From: Muscardinus avellanarius
Lineage: Eukaryota; Chordata; Mammalia; Rodentia; Gliridae
NCBI GenBank assembly: GCA_963383645.1
Contig: OY726561.1
Coordinates: forward strand, 138,520,727 to 138,584,726
DNA: 64,000 nt
Direction: 5' to 3'
The position numbers were made by a program, and so were the translations under genes. The notes under the pieces were generated by a model, which saw nothing but the letters and a program-made list of their open reading frames with translations, had not been told where the DNA came from and made no database searches. This document shows positions 33,141 through 47,789 of the stretch, piece by piece; positions within the stretch are counted from its first letter, which is position 1, and every line of letters begins with the position of its first letter.

Positions 33141-33979
33141 CTTTTTTTAAAATTTAGACTGGAGATAGCAATATCTCTACCTCATAAAGTTGTTTTAGGG
33201 GCTAAATATACTAATCTCCGAAAAGAGCTTAGAATAGCCCCTGCACAGAGTGAGCACCCCAAAACGTTGATCACCGTTACCGTCAACGTGGGTTTTATTT
33301 TTAGGTCCAGGTGTCCATCTTGACACCCTGATGTTTATATCAAGGATTGAAGGAAGCCTGCTTAAGCCCTTCTAATGTTCCGTCAATTTCTCCCTGCATT
33401 TCTAATAGTTTACTGTATATAATCCAAAATCCATGGATCAATTAAAAGTGTTTATGCTTTTATCATTGAATTTTGATACTAATACAATAATTATATTAAG
33501 ATGATGTATTTTGCTCATTGACTGTAATTATCTTGCATTCTTTGCCCACCATTTCATAGTAAACCAGAATCGTATTGCCTTAGCATACTCCTCAAAATAG
33601 CGAAGTTTCAGGCTTTCCCTAGACTCAGAATTCTTATCAGATTCAGGAAGCACTAAGTGCCCACTCCTCTCCCAGGAAAATGAGCACGAGTTCATCGTTC
33701 TTTTCCTCTCCATCGCACAGTCTCGCAGGGGAGTAATCTAAAGTTCGTAGTCTAGCACCTTAATCACATTACTCATTTTATTTGTACCTTATGCACATCT
33801 TTTTTTCTATTAGTACCATTTATATTGCTGCACAGCCGTCACTGACATGATTACTCGGCACAAGATGGGTATATAATAGGAGGCTCTGCTCTCTGGTGGC
33901 TCCACAGTTCCCCACTGATGCATTCGTTGCCGTGACTCGCCTTGTACCTGCTTTCTCTTCCAGATAGAGCCCCAGGGTT
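33141..33979. other. Duplication copy A, unassigned
   Basis: No gene or SINE seen, and homology to copy B is not obvious here. Confidence 0.4.
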
Positions 33980-34419
33980 ACACCTAGGCTTTAGTAACGC
34001 CCTTGTAGACAGAGTGAAGTTGGTGCTGTCCTAAGCGATCTCTCTTTCCTATGTCATGAATGTCTCTGGAACGCAGTCTACGCAGAGGTTCTTCTCTTGA
34101 ACAGCGAGTCCTGCCGACCTGCAGACACGGGCTCTCGCGGTTCAGGGAAGAGTTCTTCTTGGTCACTCTAGAGCACCGTTCCTCGTACATGTGTCTGTTA
34201 GCATTCCCATTCTATCAGCTCACGGTATGCCGTTTCCGTTGTTGGCTCTTCACCCTGACCGTGTCCTCTGACCATCTACCTTGCCTGGTACTCCTCCTTA
34301 GGGCTCTAGGACATTATCTCAGTCTCCTTTCTGTATCAGAGCTACAGCTGGCTGGTGTTGATGGTGCTCTTTGCTTTTCTAGCGTATTCTCAAGTTTCTT
34401 AGTAGCACCTTCTCTATTT

Positions 34420-34855
34420 TAGGACTGGGGAATGAGCCCAGAGGCATTCTGCCTCTGAGCTGCGCTCCCAGCCCTTGTAATTTTTTGAAAATGCTTATTT
34501 TATTTATCTTGTGTGTGTGTGGGGGGGGGGTCTGGGGATGGAACCCAGAGGCATTTGATCTCCGAGCTACATCCCCTGCCCTATTTTTTTTTTTATTCTT
34601 TATTTTGAAATAGGGTCTCACAAAGTTGCGGGGGGCCTGAGACTAGCCGTGAACCGCAATCCTCCTGTCTCAGCCTCCCAAATGCTGGGATTAGAAGCAT
34701 GAGCCACCATGCCTGGATTTTTTTTTTTTCTTTGAAATTTTGAAACAGGGTCTCATTAAGTTGCAGAAGGCCTAAGTTGCTGGCCTCAAACCTGAGATCC
34801 TGTCTCAGCTTCCCAAGTACTGGGATTCCGGCATGTCCCACCACACTCAGTAGGT
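34420..34855 (-). mobile_element. Cluster of three antisense SINE pieces, private to copy A
   Basis: An ID tail at 34420-34475, a fuller copy at about 34530-34715 and a short body/head at 34725-34855. Copy B is continuous across this point near 49540. Confidence 0.85.
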
Positions 34856-35649
34856 CTTCCAATAACTCCATCTCTTTTTGTCTTTCTCTTGGTGCTACCA
34901 GCTGCCTGCATGTTCTATCTCTCCTCATCCACAGTCCAAGCTTCCTTTAACTCCCTGGAGCAGCCCTGCTTGTGTTCCTTGAATAAGTCCTCCAGAGCAG
35001 GTTCTTGGCCCTTCATATATGGTGTTCACCCGCCTCTCAATAGCCCAACCCTTTGGAGCAGACCTGATGTTATTTCCTCCTTCCCGAGGTCGGTGAGAGG
35101 CGATTCCTCCACTCCTTTGCTCTCTTACAATCCCAAGGTCACTCATCTGCTCACCCGTCTGCAATCGGCTGGCTGGGGACTCGCTCCACACCCCAGAATT
35201 GGTGCCAGAACGCTGTTAATCCAGATCTGCCCTGCACAGTCCTGAGGTGGTAGACCGGGCCTGTGGGGGACAGCAGTCCTGCCTGGGACTTCTTATACTA
35301 GTGGAAGGATGTGTCCCTGGCCAGTGCCGCTGCTGCAAAGGCCTGTGAGGAGGGGGCGCACCTGTGAGGGGCAGGGGTGTTGGTGTTTTGCCCGTGCCCT
35401 CTGCAACCCTGACTCTGGCTCTTCAAGCATGAGAATGGGTGTGAATGGCGAATGTGGGTAGCATCTCCTCTGCCTGAATGGCTTCTGCCAGACCGTGCCC
35501 ACCGCTGAACAGAGCATAACTCCACACTCCTTCAGGTGAGGGGGACTGGGGGACCAGGGGAGAATTTAAGCACATGTAGAATGTCTTTTCCCAAATTTTT
35601 TGCATTTTTCTCCTTCTCTTTACCTGTCTGTTTGGGAGAAAGGATTTGA

Positions 35650-36271
35650 CTATTTCCTGTGCAATCAACTGAGACTCACAGCCAACTCCCCTCCCCACAT
35701 CGTGTCTATAGCACTCAGCCTTCCTCCACAGCCCAGGTTGGTGTGGAAGGAGAGAGTCATCGTCCCCCAATGTTTCAGCTGAGAAGGGGCCGTTCTGTCA
35801 GGAGCCTGGTGGCTGATATGGACTTTGGCTCAGCACCAGAGGAGGCCTGAAAGCGTTGACGCTGCACCCGCAGCCGGCACACTCCAGGGAAAAGCAGGAG
35901 GCTGAGCTGGAGAAAGGACCTGCTGGTTCTGCTGAGACAGGCAGAAGTGGGTTGTGGGGGAGGGCCGGGCCTCTCACCTCCCAGGAAACATTTGCTGAGA
36001 CTCAGGAGGAGCCCGAGCATCCTGTGCTGAAACAGCGCAGGCCGCGGCTCTCCACGCTCATCCCAAGAGCCACCTCCATTAACCCTCATCGCAGGCATCC
36101 CAGCCCAGCATTTCAGATAAGGAGCCGGGTCAAGGGCCGGGCTCAGAGTCCTCACAGCAGCTAGAGGAGGAGGCAGGCGGGGGCGTGTTGAAGGAGCCGC
36201 CATCTTCTTTCCTTCAGTGGGTGGCGACTTAATGGGGTCACAGGACACCTGGGAGGCGGCAGCCCAGACTT
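35650..36271. repeat. Near-identical tract of the duplication, copy A member
   Basis: By eye it differs from 50333-50946 by about six substitutions, a 13-bp indel near 35728 and a 6-bp indel near 35870, roughly 99% over 600 bp. The match stops sharply after CCCAGACTTTTC. Flanking duplicated sequence is far more diverged. On the minus strand an ATG in the context AAGATGGCGGC (36195-36205) opens a 142-codon frame down to 35775. I do not recognise the product and do not claim it is coding. Confidence 0.85.
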
Positions 36272-37050
36272 TTCTGTGGTCAGTGCCTCCCTCAGTAATC
36301 ACTCTCCCTTCTTTCCCTCCCTTCCTTGACCGCTGCCATCTACATATACAAGGCCCATCCTCCATCCTCAACCTGGCTCTGGAGCCCCTGACCTTCCTGG
36401 CACCGCGTGGGCCACGCCCCACTTCTCACTTATACCAACTCCAGTCACCTTCTAAATTTTGTCCCACCGAGGCTGCCAAAAACCTCATGCTACTGAGTCC
36501 AGTGGACCGTGGTACCTTAACTCACTGCGCCTCTCAAAAGGCCCCGGCCCTGTCCACTTTCAAAGTCAGCTTCTACCCCTCAGCTCCCTCAACACTCCCA
36601 CATCTCAGGGGAGGCTTCCTCAGGCCCCCACCTCACCCTCCTCTCTCTTGACCTCACCCTCTTCTCCTCTTCTCTCAGCAGATGACCTCGTAAAATAATA
36701 TTTATACTGCTGTCCTGCAGAGAGCTCACACATATTTATGGCCGCCTGACCCATATGTGGACCTCCAGCCACAACTGGAAACTTACAGCACCAACTTAAA
36801 TGGCATCCTGCAATCTCCTTCTCCATCCCTCCTGTCCCGCCACAAGCAGTCAAGAACACCACCATGAAAGCTCTCCAAGACATCACCTCTGGCCATGTCC
36901 GCCGGCCCCGCCCCGGCCGGGCCACCACCTTCTGTCTCCTCTGACCCCGCCTGTCTCTCCAAGCCGTAGTGAGTCCCATGCTTCACACAGTAAGTGCCAC
37001 TTCCTTCAAACACACAAGGCCCCTCCCTCACCATCCAGCTCCTGCTAGAT
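36272..37050. other. Duplication copy A, unassigned C/T-rich sequence
   Basis: C- and T-rich with many short frames on both strands. No exon is recognised. Confidence 0.35.
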
Positions 37051-37952
37051 CTCTAACTAGACCCTTTGTTTACTAATGTCTAATCATGTCTGCCGTTTTT
37101 CATTTCTAGGCAATCTTCCAGTTAAAGTTGGCTAGGAATTCTTTGCGAGTTCTTGGTCCTACCCTTCAGCCCCTCGTGAAAACATGGAGTATAATTTCTT
37201 CACCCCAGATCTTGGCCTTCAACGACTTGCTGGACCAACACAGTGTGGCAAAAACGTTACACTGCGAAATTCCCGAGGTCAAGGCCAGACCAGACGTCTG
37301 GTAGTTTCCACCTCGGTCTTCTAGAACACTTCTCTGGCAGCCCTACAGTCACCATAAAGGGATTTCATCTGCCAAGAGCACCACATTAATGAGGCCACAT
37401 ATAGGGGTCTGGGTTCCATTGGGCCCAGCCTTCCAGCCATCCGTACCCATAAGCCAGACCTAGGACTCAAGGTACCTTGGACTCTCTGGAGCAGCCCTAC
37501 CCAACAGCTCAATACCACCAGGGCTTTTCAACAGATCTGCAGCAGAGTCATGGGAAGTCACACAGCTGGGTCCCATGAAAGCGTCAGATCCCCCAAATCC
37601 TGAAATAAAATAGGGTTATTGCATTCCCATCTCGAGGCCTTGGTATAAGCTTCTCCTGGAAAACTCGACTTCTCTAGATGATTACTTCCTTCTCATTTTT
37701 TAGCTTAAATGTTCACCAAAGAGGATCGGGGACCACAAGTTAATAATACCCAAATGGGACTGTATCAGTTCCTTATTTATTTTCTTGTGAACACCTAACA
37801 ATACATATCACGATTAATATATTAATCTTATTTTCTTGGCTAGAACAGTCATTACTAAAATAAGGCTCAGAGGCAGGCTGCCAGATCTCATTTTAATAGG
37901 ACACAGGAAGACATGCTTATTCATGTAACATGTAAGTAACTTCTTTTTCAGT

Positions 37953-38125
37953 ACTGGGGCTTGAACCTGGTACACCGAGAGAGCCCTCTATGTCCTTTTA
38001 AGTTGTTTTATATTTTGAGCCAGGGTCTAAGTTTCCCAGCCTGGCTAAGGACATGCAATCCTCATGCCTCAGCCTCCCAGCCACGTGGCTGGGATTAGAG
38101 CCACGTGCCACCACGCCTAGCTTCC
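37953..38125 (-). mobile_element. SINE (B1-dID type), diverged, copy A only
   Basis: Lies downstream of NUDT16 and ends at CCACCACGCCTAGC. Confidence 0.75.
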
Positions 38126-38507
38126 TGCAGGTAATTTTAATGTGGCAGAATTAAAGGGCTGCCACAGAAATCACAGGGCCTAAAATATTTACTGTCCAGC
38201 CCTGTAAGAAACTGTACCTGGCCCTTGCTTTGGAGTCTCGAAGAGCAAGTGCTATGATTCTCTACACCTTTCCCATGCCTGGCATTTAACGGGCACATAA
38301 ACACTATTGAGAAAACAAAAGACCTTGAGACCCAGTTATCCACCCTTCTTTACTGGGAGGCCCTTTCTGGCAGGACTAGGTTTGGCCCGGGGCTGGGTTC
38401 TCATCTATTTCCTCAGAGACTAAGGTGGCTCAAAGATGAGGGCCCTGGAGGAGAGGCACCAGGACTATGGTCAGCCCGAGAAGACCTTGTGTGTGTAGAG
38501 GAGGGGG

Positions 38508-38706
38508 GTTGGGAGGTACTGGAGACTGAACCCACAGGACATTCCACCTCTGAGCTATGCCCCCAACCCTTTTTAAATTTGGAACAGGGCCTTGCTAAGT
38601 TGCTGAGAGTCTGGCTAAGTTATTGAGGCTGGCTTTAAACCTGTGCTCCTCCTGTCTCGGCCTCCCAAGGTCTGAGATTATTACAGGCATGAGACACTGT
38701 GCCTGG
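38508..38706 (-). mobile_element. SINE (B1-dID type), copy A only
   Basis: Interrupts sequence that is continuous at about 57010 in copy B. Confidence 0.8.
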
Positions 38707-39183
38707 CTCACACCTTGCCACTTTCTGACCCTTCATGTTCAGCGTCAAGGGAAGAAAGGAGGAAGGTACTATTCAGGACTCTAAGGAGCCCACTCCTTCG
38801 GTCAACCCCCAGGTTTCGGGGTGCTCTCAGTCCACAGAGGGTCCTCTGCCTGTGTCCCCTCCAAGAAACATGGGCTGGGTCAGACATCGGAGAGTAGCCA
38901 TGTCAGGGTAATCGCCAATGTGAAAGCCCGGGGATTCTCGGCTGTGTGCGCGCAGGGATGAGGAGGAGGCAGACCCTGAGACTCTTCAGGGCCCGGGACG
39001 AGCTGTGGATTTTTGCCCTAAAACCTTGAGTTGGGAGGACCTCGTGCTCAAAACACATGGCACTCACATCTCCTCTTAATGTTATCACCTCTAGCCCTCG
39101 GGCCACTCCCGCTCCTTCTCTCTCCCCCTTAGTACCAAGATCAAGCCCCATTTCAAGTTTTACAGGTTCAATGATGGTTGCCT

Positions 39184-41010
<1,827 letters not shown>

Positions 41011-41364
41011 CTGGCAGGCCGAGCCGCTGCGGCTTGAGCGGGATTAATTGCCCAGGAGACCTGGTAGTGGAAGAACCATGGTGTTCAGGAAACTACACGT
41101 GGTGTGGTCTGGAGTGCACACGAAACAAGTGGGATTTGGAGGGAAAAGAGGCAAGTCCAGGCCCAGAGACCACGCCTATCCGAAGGCAGCGAGGGAGGAG
41201 CGGAGAGGTGGGTGTGACAGCTGTTTTGAACGGTGGACTTGAGCGCACTCCGCGGTGCGGGGAGCAGTAGATTCAGCAGCATTAGGTCAGAGTTTATGGC
41301 CGGGTGATGGCTGTGTATGTATATATGGCTGTGCACCTACTTTTTTGTTATTCTTTCTTTTTTT

Positions 41365-41540
41365 GGACTAGAGATTTTACCCAGGGGTATTCTACCTCCA
41401 AGCTAAGTTCCCAGCCCTTTTTATTTTTATTTTGAAACAAAATCACACTAAATTGCTGAGATTGGCCAGTGAACCTGTGATCCTCACGTCTCAGCCACCC
41501 AAGTATTGGAATTACAGGCGTGCGTCACCATGCCTGGCTG
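41365..41540 (-). mobile_element. SINE (B1-dID type), diverged
   Basis: Antisense copy with a body deletion. Confidence 0.8.
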
Positions 41541-42400
41541 TGCACCCAGCTGTGGTCATCTGTGACACTAACAGTCTTTGGATGAGGTCACTCAAACATT
41601 ACAATAGGTCACCACTGGGCTTGCCTAACATAAGCAGTTGCCGAAGAGCTGAGATCTCAACACATTTCTTTAGCAGAGGCAGATGAACACGAAGCACATC
41701 TCTTTGCTTATTGAGAAAGTTTCGGCGTTTTTACATAAAGTGTATGTGCTTTGTGCACAAAGTCAACGTTATGATAATGCACTTTCATGGAGTCAAATTT
41801 CCAAAAATAAATCACCAAACGCTCTAAAAGTCCTTAGACAATGTATGATTCCCCCATGGGAAATGATGCAAAGAAGAAAATACACCACATATTGCCACAT
41901 ATTGTAAAAAGTAATGCTGACCATTTAAAATAGTGGGGGAAACTACAAAAAGAAGGAACAAAGAAACATATTACGGGGATAAACTATGGTCAGTTGTGCA
42001 GAGGTCGTCCATAAGAGCTAGCCAACACTCAGGGTTACTGTATTTTTGAAATCTTACATCATGATAGATATGTTTTCTTTTAGGGCATGGCTCCCCTCAG
42101 AGAATACAGTCAGATTCATTTTCCGCATGGTGCTTCTGAAATTCTTTTATGATTTGATGCACACTGACACGTTTATTTCCTATTTAGCTTTTCCAGATTC
42201 TGTGCTGTGCTTCTGAGTTGTCTAGGGGGAAGCCGTTCCACATTCACGCATATTCAGATCACAAATTTGGTGGAAAACAACACCGTAGGTTGTGCAGCAT
42301 CGCCACTGGGTGTCTTTTCATCCTTCAGTGCGTAAGTTTCAGAACAGTCAGTAACTTCACCGACTTCTTTAGGCTAATGCAGTTTTAATTAAAAGTTTCT
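41541..42400. other. Duplication copy A, unassigned
   Basis: No gene or repeat recognised. Confidence 0.4.
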
Positions 42401-42403
42401 GGA

Positions 42404-42490
42404 GGGCTAAGGATGTAGCTCTGTAGTACAGCACTCACCTAACATGGGAAAGACCCTGGGTTCAATCCCCAGCACTGCAAAAACTAATAA
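42404..42490 (+). mobile_element. ID-type SINE monomer
   Basis: tRNA-Ala-derived monomer with CTAAGGATGTAGCTC and GGGTTCAATCCCCAGC, no 7SL-like head. Confidence 0.75.
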
Positions 42491-42757
42491 TTAAATGTTT
42501 TTGGAATGTCAGCAGACAGAAGGGATACCAATGCAAACAAATAAAATTTTTAAGTAGGTTTGTTTGTCGCCATATTTTATGGGCAATCTATTAATCTGAT
42601 TTTTAGATCAACTGTAATGAACTAGATGGGCAAAAAACAAACTTTATTGGTGACACCTTGAAATTCACTTTTAGAAGTCTTGGTCACACTAATTTTAAAT
42701 CTGTTCTTATGGTTTGGAGATTCAAATTGGTTTTCTTCTTCAAAGGCCACCAAATCT

Positions 42758-43282
42758 TTAAATAATCATTTGTAAAGCATTTTGCTCTTCCCAGGCACTA
42801 ACAGATACACAGATAGTTCTAGAATTTCCACATACAGCAGGGGGACATATTATATATACTGGGTTAAAGCTGGGGAAAGTTTTGAAAGTGCCATCCAAAG
42901 CTAACCGGGTCCTGGTTATTCTGTTGGATTTGATGGTGAATATAAGAAGTCTGTCTTTAACAGTCAAATCTCTAACCAGGGGTACCTCACCATTTACTGT
43001 GCTGTGTAGACCAGAAGACTCTCCATCAGTGAGAGTCTTCAGAAGCTCACTGAATTTTTTTTCTCTGACAAAGGGCATTTTGGAGGCGTGCATGGCGCTG
43101 TGTGTGAAGGGACAGAACGGCGCACCACCCGAGATCTGGCCCCTACCCTCCATACACTGAAAACCTACCATTGCCTTCCCTGGTGGAATATGGCTCTCTC
43201 CTCCCCCCACAGGTTTCAGGATTTCAACATCTGAGATTATGGTGTTCATGACTGTTTTTCTCAGCATTACGATTGGAACCAC
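42758..43282 (-). pseudogene. Possible fossil of a MULE/FLYWCH-type transposase-like gene
   Basis: An open frame of about 169 codons from the first ATG (43267) on the minus strand, ending in TAA. Its C-terminal third contains DRLLIFTIKSN followed by LALDGTFKTFPSF and VYIICPP. That order resembles the R-x-L-x-FaT ... DGTFKxxPxxFxQLYxIH segment of MULE transposase domains associated with FLYWCH proteins. DGTFK supplies the first catalytic Asp in that family. The frame stops soon after, so downstream catalytic parts are missing. No equivalent was found in copy B. The resemblance is from memory of the motif and needs a profile search. Confidence 0.35.
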
Positions 43283-43659
43283 TGTCGTTATTATTATTAG
43301 CTATTCTTGTAAAAGTGAATTTTAAAATTGATCTAACTACCAATTTGTAAGAAATATAAAGGAATACTTTCCTAGAATATCAAACTAATTGAAGGATACA
43401 AAGAGCAATGGATTAGACTTTGATACAATGCCTACATATACAAATATTTACTTGTATATAAAGTTTAGTGCGGATGATCATGGCTTATAACACTGTTTTT
43501 CAACAAAAGGATATATAGTGCAAACTGGTAAGAAATTATGGGAGTAAAGAATCTCCCGTGTAGAACTGAAAATGCCTTATGCAGTTAGCTATTCTGCCCT
43601 CAGGAGGTGGAATGTAACTTCCTACTCCTTAAGTCTGTGCCTAAATACTGACTTCTACG

Positions 43660-43915
43660 TCGGGCGTGGTGGCGCACGCTTGTAATCCCAGTACTTGGGC
43701 AGCTGAGACAGGAGGAGCTGTGTTCACGGCCAGTCTCAGCTACTTAGTGAGGCCCTCCACAACTTAGTGAAATACTGTTTCAAAATAAAGAATAAAGTTG
43801 GGATGGGGCTGGGGATGTAACTCAGAGGTAATATGCCCCTGGGTTCAATCCCCAGTACCACATAAATAGTAAATGAATGAATGAATGGATAAGTAAATAA
43901 ATAAGTAAATAGTGA
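43660..43915 (+). mobile_element. SINE (B1-dID type) with AATG/AATA tail
   Basis: Private to copy A. Confidence 0.9.
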
Positions 43916-44261
43916 CTTCTAAAGAATATGGTATGGAATCACAACTTGGCAGAGAAACCTGAGAAGCACAACCGGAGGCAGGTGATCGAGTTTGACATCA
44001 ACATCAAAGTCTCACTTGAGAGAGTAAACCTTTGATACAATGAGATGAAAATGTATTTTTGGCTGTGGCCTTCCTCCCCAGAAGATAACCCTGATCTAAT
44101 CATCAGAAAAGCAGAGCACTGTACAGTCCCCAGTGGAGGGACACTCTACCAAACACTTGACCAGCAAGCCTCCAAACTGGAAAGGTCATCTTAATCTGGT
44201 AGGACAAAAAAAATTAAAAAATAAAAATAAAAAATAAAAAACCCCATAGACTGGATGGCTT

Positions 44262-44448
44262 GTAAATAGCTAAAATTGATTCCTCAGCATCTGGAGACTG
44301 GGAAGTCCAATCAAAGGGCTAGCAGATTTGGTGTCCGGCGAGGGCTCAGATCTGCTTCATTGAAGATCATCTTGTTGGTGGGAGCTCATAGGCCAGAGGA
44401 ACAAAGGGATTCTCAAAGTTCTCCACTAATTCTATTCAAGAAGGCTCC
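44262..44448 (+). mobile_element. Ancient interspersed repeat shared by both duplication copies (A member)
   Basis: CTGGATGGCTTGTAAA and TTTGGTGTCYGG-type motifs match a common old mammalian repeat whose name I cannot assign. The counterpart is at 61565-61900, so it predates the duplication. Confidence 0.55.
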
Positions 44449-44452
44449 AAGC

Positions 44453-44655
44453 CGGGCGCGGTGGCACAGGCTTGTAATCCCAGCATTTGGGAGGCTGAGA
44501 CAGGAGGATGGAGGTTCTCTGATAGCCTCAGCTACGTAGTGAGACCCTTTGCAACTCAGTGAGACCCCATTTTGAAATAGAGAATAAAAAATATGGCTGA
44601 GGGTGTAGTTTGGAGGTAGAATGCCCCTGGGTTCCATCAATACTGCAAAAAAAAA
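44453..44655 (+). mobile_element. SINE (B1-dID type), copy A only
   Basis: Inserted into the old repeat just before it. Confidence 0.85.
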
Positions 44656-44669
44656 AAAAAGGCTCTAAA

Positions 44670-44895
44670 CTTGGCAAGCTGGCACAAAACTTGGCAAGTT
44701 GGCACATGCCTATAGTCCCAGAACTTGGGAGGCTAAGACAGGAGGATTGCAGGTTTGAGACCAGCCTCAGCTACTTAGCAAGTCCCTCAACAACTTAGAA
44801 AGACCTTGTTTCAAATATAAAAATTTTGAAAAAAAAGGCTGGGGTTGTAGCTCAGAAGTAAAACCCCGAGTAACAAAACAAAACAAAAAAACAAC
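44670..44895 (+). mobile_element. SINE (B1-dID type), copy A only
   Basis: Tandem to the previous SINE, with an AAAAC tail. Confidence 0.85.
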
Positions 44896-46600
44896 AAAAA
44901 AGATTCTCTTATAACCTAACCTCCTTCCCAACACCCCAATTCCTAACACCAGCACAATGGGGGCTAAGATTGCAACATATTAATTTGAGGAATATACATA
45001 CTGAATCTAGAGCAGTCATGAAACAGAACGGAAATCCATGAAACCATTGTATTAATAAAGAAGAGCCTAAGGGGACAGGACTAAATGAAACTTGGTGTCC
45101 TGCAGCAGAAAAAGGAAATTAGATAATGACGACTAAGGACATCTGAATACAACATGGGCTTCCATTAATGATTTGTATCAGAATTGAATCATTACTGTAA
45201 AAAATGTACCTTCTTAATGTAAGATGTTAATAGGGGAAATTGGGAAGGGCTCATGGGAACTCTCTGTACTGGCCTAAAAAATGTAAGTATCAACTATTAA
45301 AAATTAAGTTTATTTTTAAAAAATCAGAAGGGTGCAATTAGTAAAGACTAGACTGATGGGACGTCTGCAGAACAAGCAACCTGGTTTCTTCAATAAATGA
45401 AGGAGAAAAAAAGACATGGAGGTAGAGTCATCCCAGTAAAAGAGATTCTAGGAGACGTAGGAATAGCAGATAAGAGAAAAATGCTAGTTGTAAAAGAAGC
45501 TATTCAGTGAACAGCTTCAGGCTGAACAAAACATCTGCTCCATATTCCTAAACTTAAGCTGAAAGCCTTGGCTCCAACCTTAGGAGGATAAGCAAGGAGG
45601 CCTACTTGCAGCCCCAGCCAATCAAAGAGCAGCATGGACTTCTCCCGATAGGCTGCCCTCCTATCCCAGAGCTTCCCTGGCTTCATGTGATCCCGCCCCT
45701 CTTATATGTAGAGTCATTGTGGGTTCAATGTAAACAGTGCTCTTCTTCCCCAAAGTTTATTAAAATTGCTTTCAGCTGTAGGTCCAGGGGACATTTTCCA
45801 GCTGCTACCCAGCCCTGCTGCTGGAAGTTGTAGGAACCTGTTCCAGGACCTGGTCCTTTTCTTTCTTTTTGGCTAGCATCTATAATAGCTCAATAAACTC
45901 TTTTATTTCTAAGACCTCCTGGTTTGGGTTTAATACGGCAATTGGGACTTATTTGGATTTCAATTTGAGCAAAGAAAAACTCAGTGGGGGACATTTGAAT
46001 ACCGAGCAGATATTCCATATGCAAGAATTATTGATAATTATTTGAGGTACAAGAATAGTACTGTGTTTATGTTTTCTAAGGGTTCTTTGCCTTTTAGAGC
46101 TACGCACTGAAATATTTATGACTAATATGGTAAAAAAAAATCCAGCAAGAAGATAGAGGCTTAGGCAATAAATAAAATCTTTGAAGCTCAGAAATGGATT
46201 CATTAAGGGCCTACTTTGTTATTCTTTTATATAGTTTGATGTTTTCCATGGTAAAAAAAAAAAAGTTAAATATAAAAAGAACTTTGGCTTCTTGTGAAGT
46301 TAAAGGTAAAGGTTACAATTTGCATTTGAATAAAGCTTTCCATTTCACAAAACCTTATAGCAGGCAGGCTCCCTCTTGGCCTAGAAAAGAGAAAAGGAGG
46401 TAAGGTTCTAGTCTCATGTTTTAGCACGAAGGAGACTATGACCGTCACCTACCACCTGCTAGGTACTGTTAATCCATTCCACTTAGTCCTCATAAGATTT
46501 CCCAAGTACTTCAAATGCAGAGCCAAGTCTGAGAACCACTAATTTAGAAGAATATAAGATGGAGGAAGAAGAAAGGAGTTGCCACAGCTGAGACCTACCA

Positions 46601-47789
46601 GTTAGAACTTTCTACAAGAGCCACCTTCCTACTGAGGGGCATTGTGACTGCTGCCTGTTTGGGACTTCTACAAAGAATACAATAAGCAAGCCCCTCCCTC
46701 TTCTACCCATGGACGCTAAGGGCAGGCAGATCCTTCCTCTGTGGACCTGGTTTCATGAGGAGGGACACAAGAGTGCATGATCTGAATTAACGCCCGGTCT
46801 TGCTGTAACAATTACGCAACAGGGACGGTGCCAGTCACTTACCGCTGAGTGTTCGGTGGTGGAGGCTCCACCCGCAACATCTTAAGTCTATACTGTCCCG
46901 GGCAAGATGCTAGCTGAGCTGGTCAGTTCTGATACCTGCCCAGTCTTGGTTCTCCTCCTGTTCTTTGAAACAGTAAGAGCATCCCAATACCTTTCCAGTA
47001 AACCTGATTTCCCCAGGAACGTTTCTGTTGTTTTCAATCAGGAATATGGAGGACAACACATACTTATCAGATACAAAGAAGTGATTTACAAAACTGCAGC
47101 CAGTGATATGAAAGAAAGACACAAGGTTATGATTCGCTGGAGGGCAGGGTCAGGGAGTGCTTTCCTCAGGCAGTGGCATTAATAATAACGACAGAGTCAG
47201 AGTTGGTGTGTGGGGAAGGGAGGGACCCTGGAAGGATGGGGCAGGGGTAACGAAGAATGGGAAACTCTTCCTTAGGAAGGCTGATAAATGGCTTGCTTAG
47301 CTCTATGGGGGGTTGGATTATAAGATACTAAAGAGAAAGTGATTAAAATACAGGGGAACATGGCCCTGGAGCATTGTGATCCTCGTGGGGACCCTATGAC
47401 AACATGGGCACAGCGTATAGTTGACTAGAGCCGACACGCAGTCTCTACAATAAGGAATCGTGGCAGCTCCCCACCAAGTCCCCTGTTGAATCAGAGGGAG
47501 GTCAGAGTGTCTGGCTTTCTCTTCCACGTGTGATGGACAACAGGTGTTTGTGCCATCGCCACGCTGCCCTGACCCTTGCAGAACGGCTCCTTCCCCAGAA
47601 CTTGACCAGTGACTGCTGATCACGGTTCTCACTCCCCAGCCACTGTGAGGGCCAAGGACCCAGGCCTGGCCAGTCCCATCGCCAGCCCCAGTGACCCCGG
47701 GGAGGGTCTGAGGTGAGCGTGTGGCCCAGGCCCACGCAGCCAGCCTCGGCTTGGACTTCTCCCTCTGGAGCTGATCAACAGCTACCTTC
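46601..47789. other. Linker between duplication copies
   Basis: No homology to either copy was seen. A 91-codon plus-strand frame at 46907-47182 has no family signature. 47.5-47.8 kb is GC-richer. Confidence 0.4.

Noticed and set aside
42404..42490. tRNA gene
   Set aside because: It has A- and B-box-like motifs but cannot fold as a full tRNA and has an A-rich tail, so it is an ID-type SINE. The same holds for 55433-55525.
46907..47182. 91-codon frame with a hydrophobic stretch near its start, considered as a small secreted protein
   Set aside because: No family resemblance, no counterpart in the duplicated copies, and length compatible with chance.
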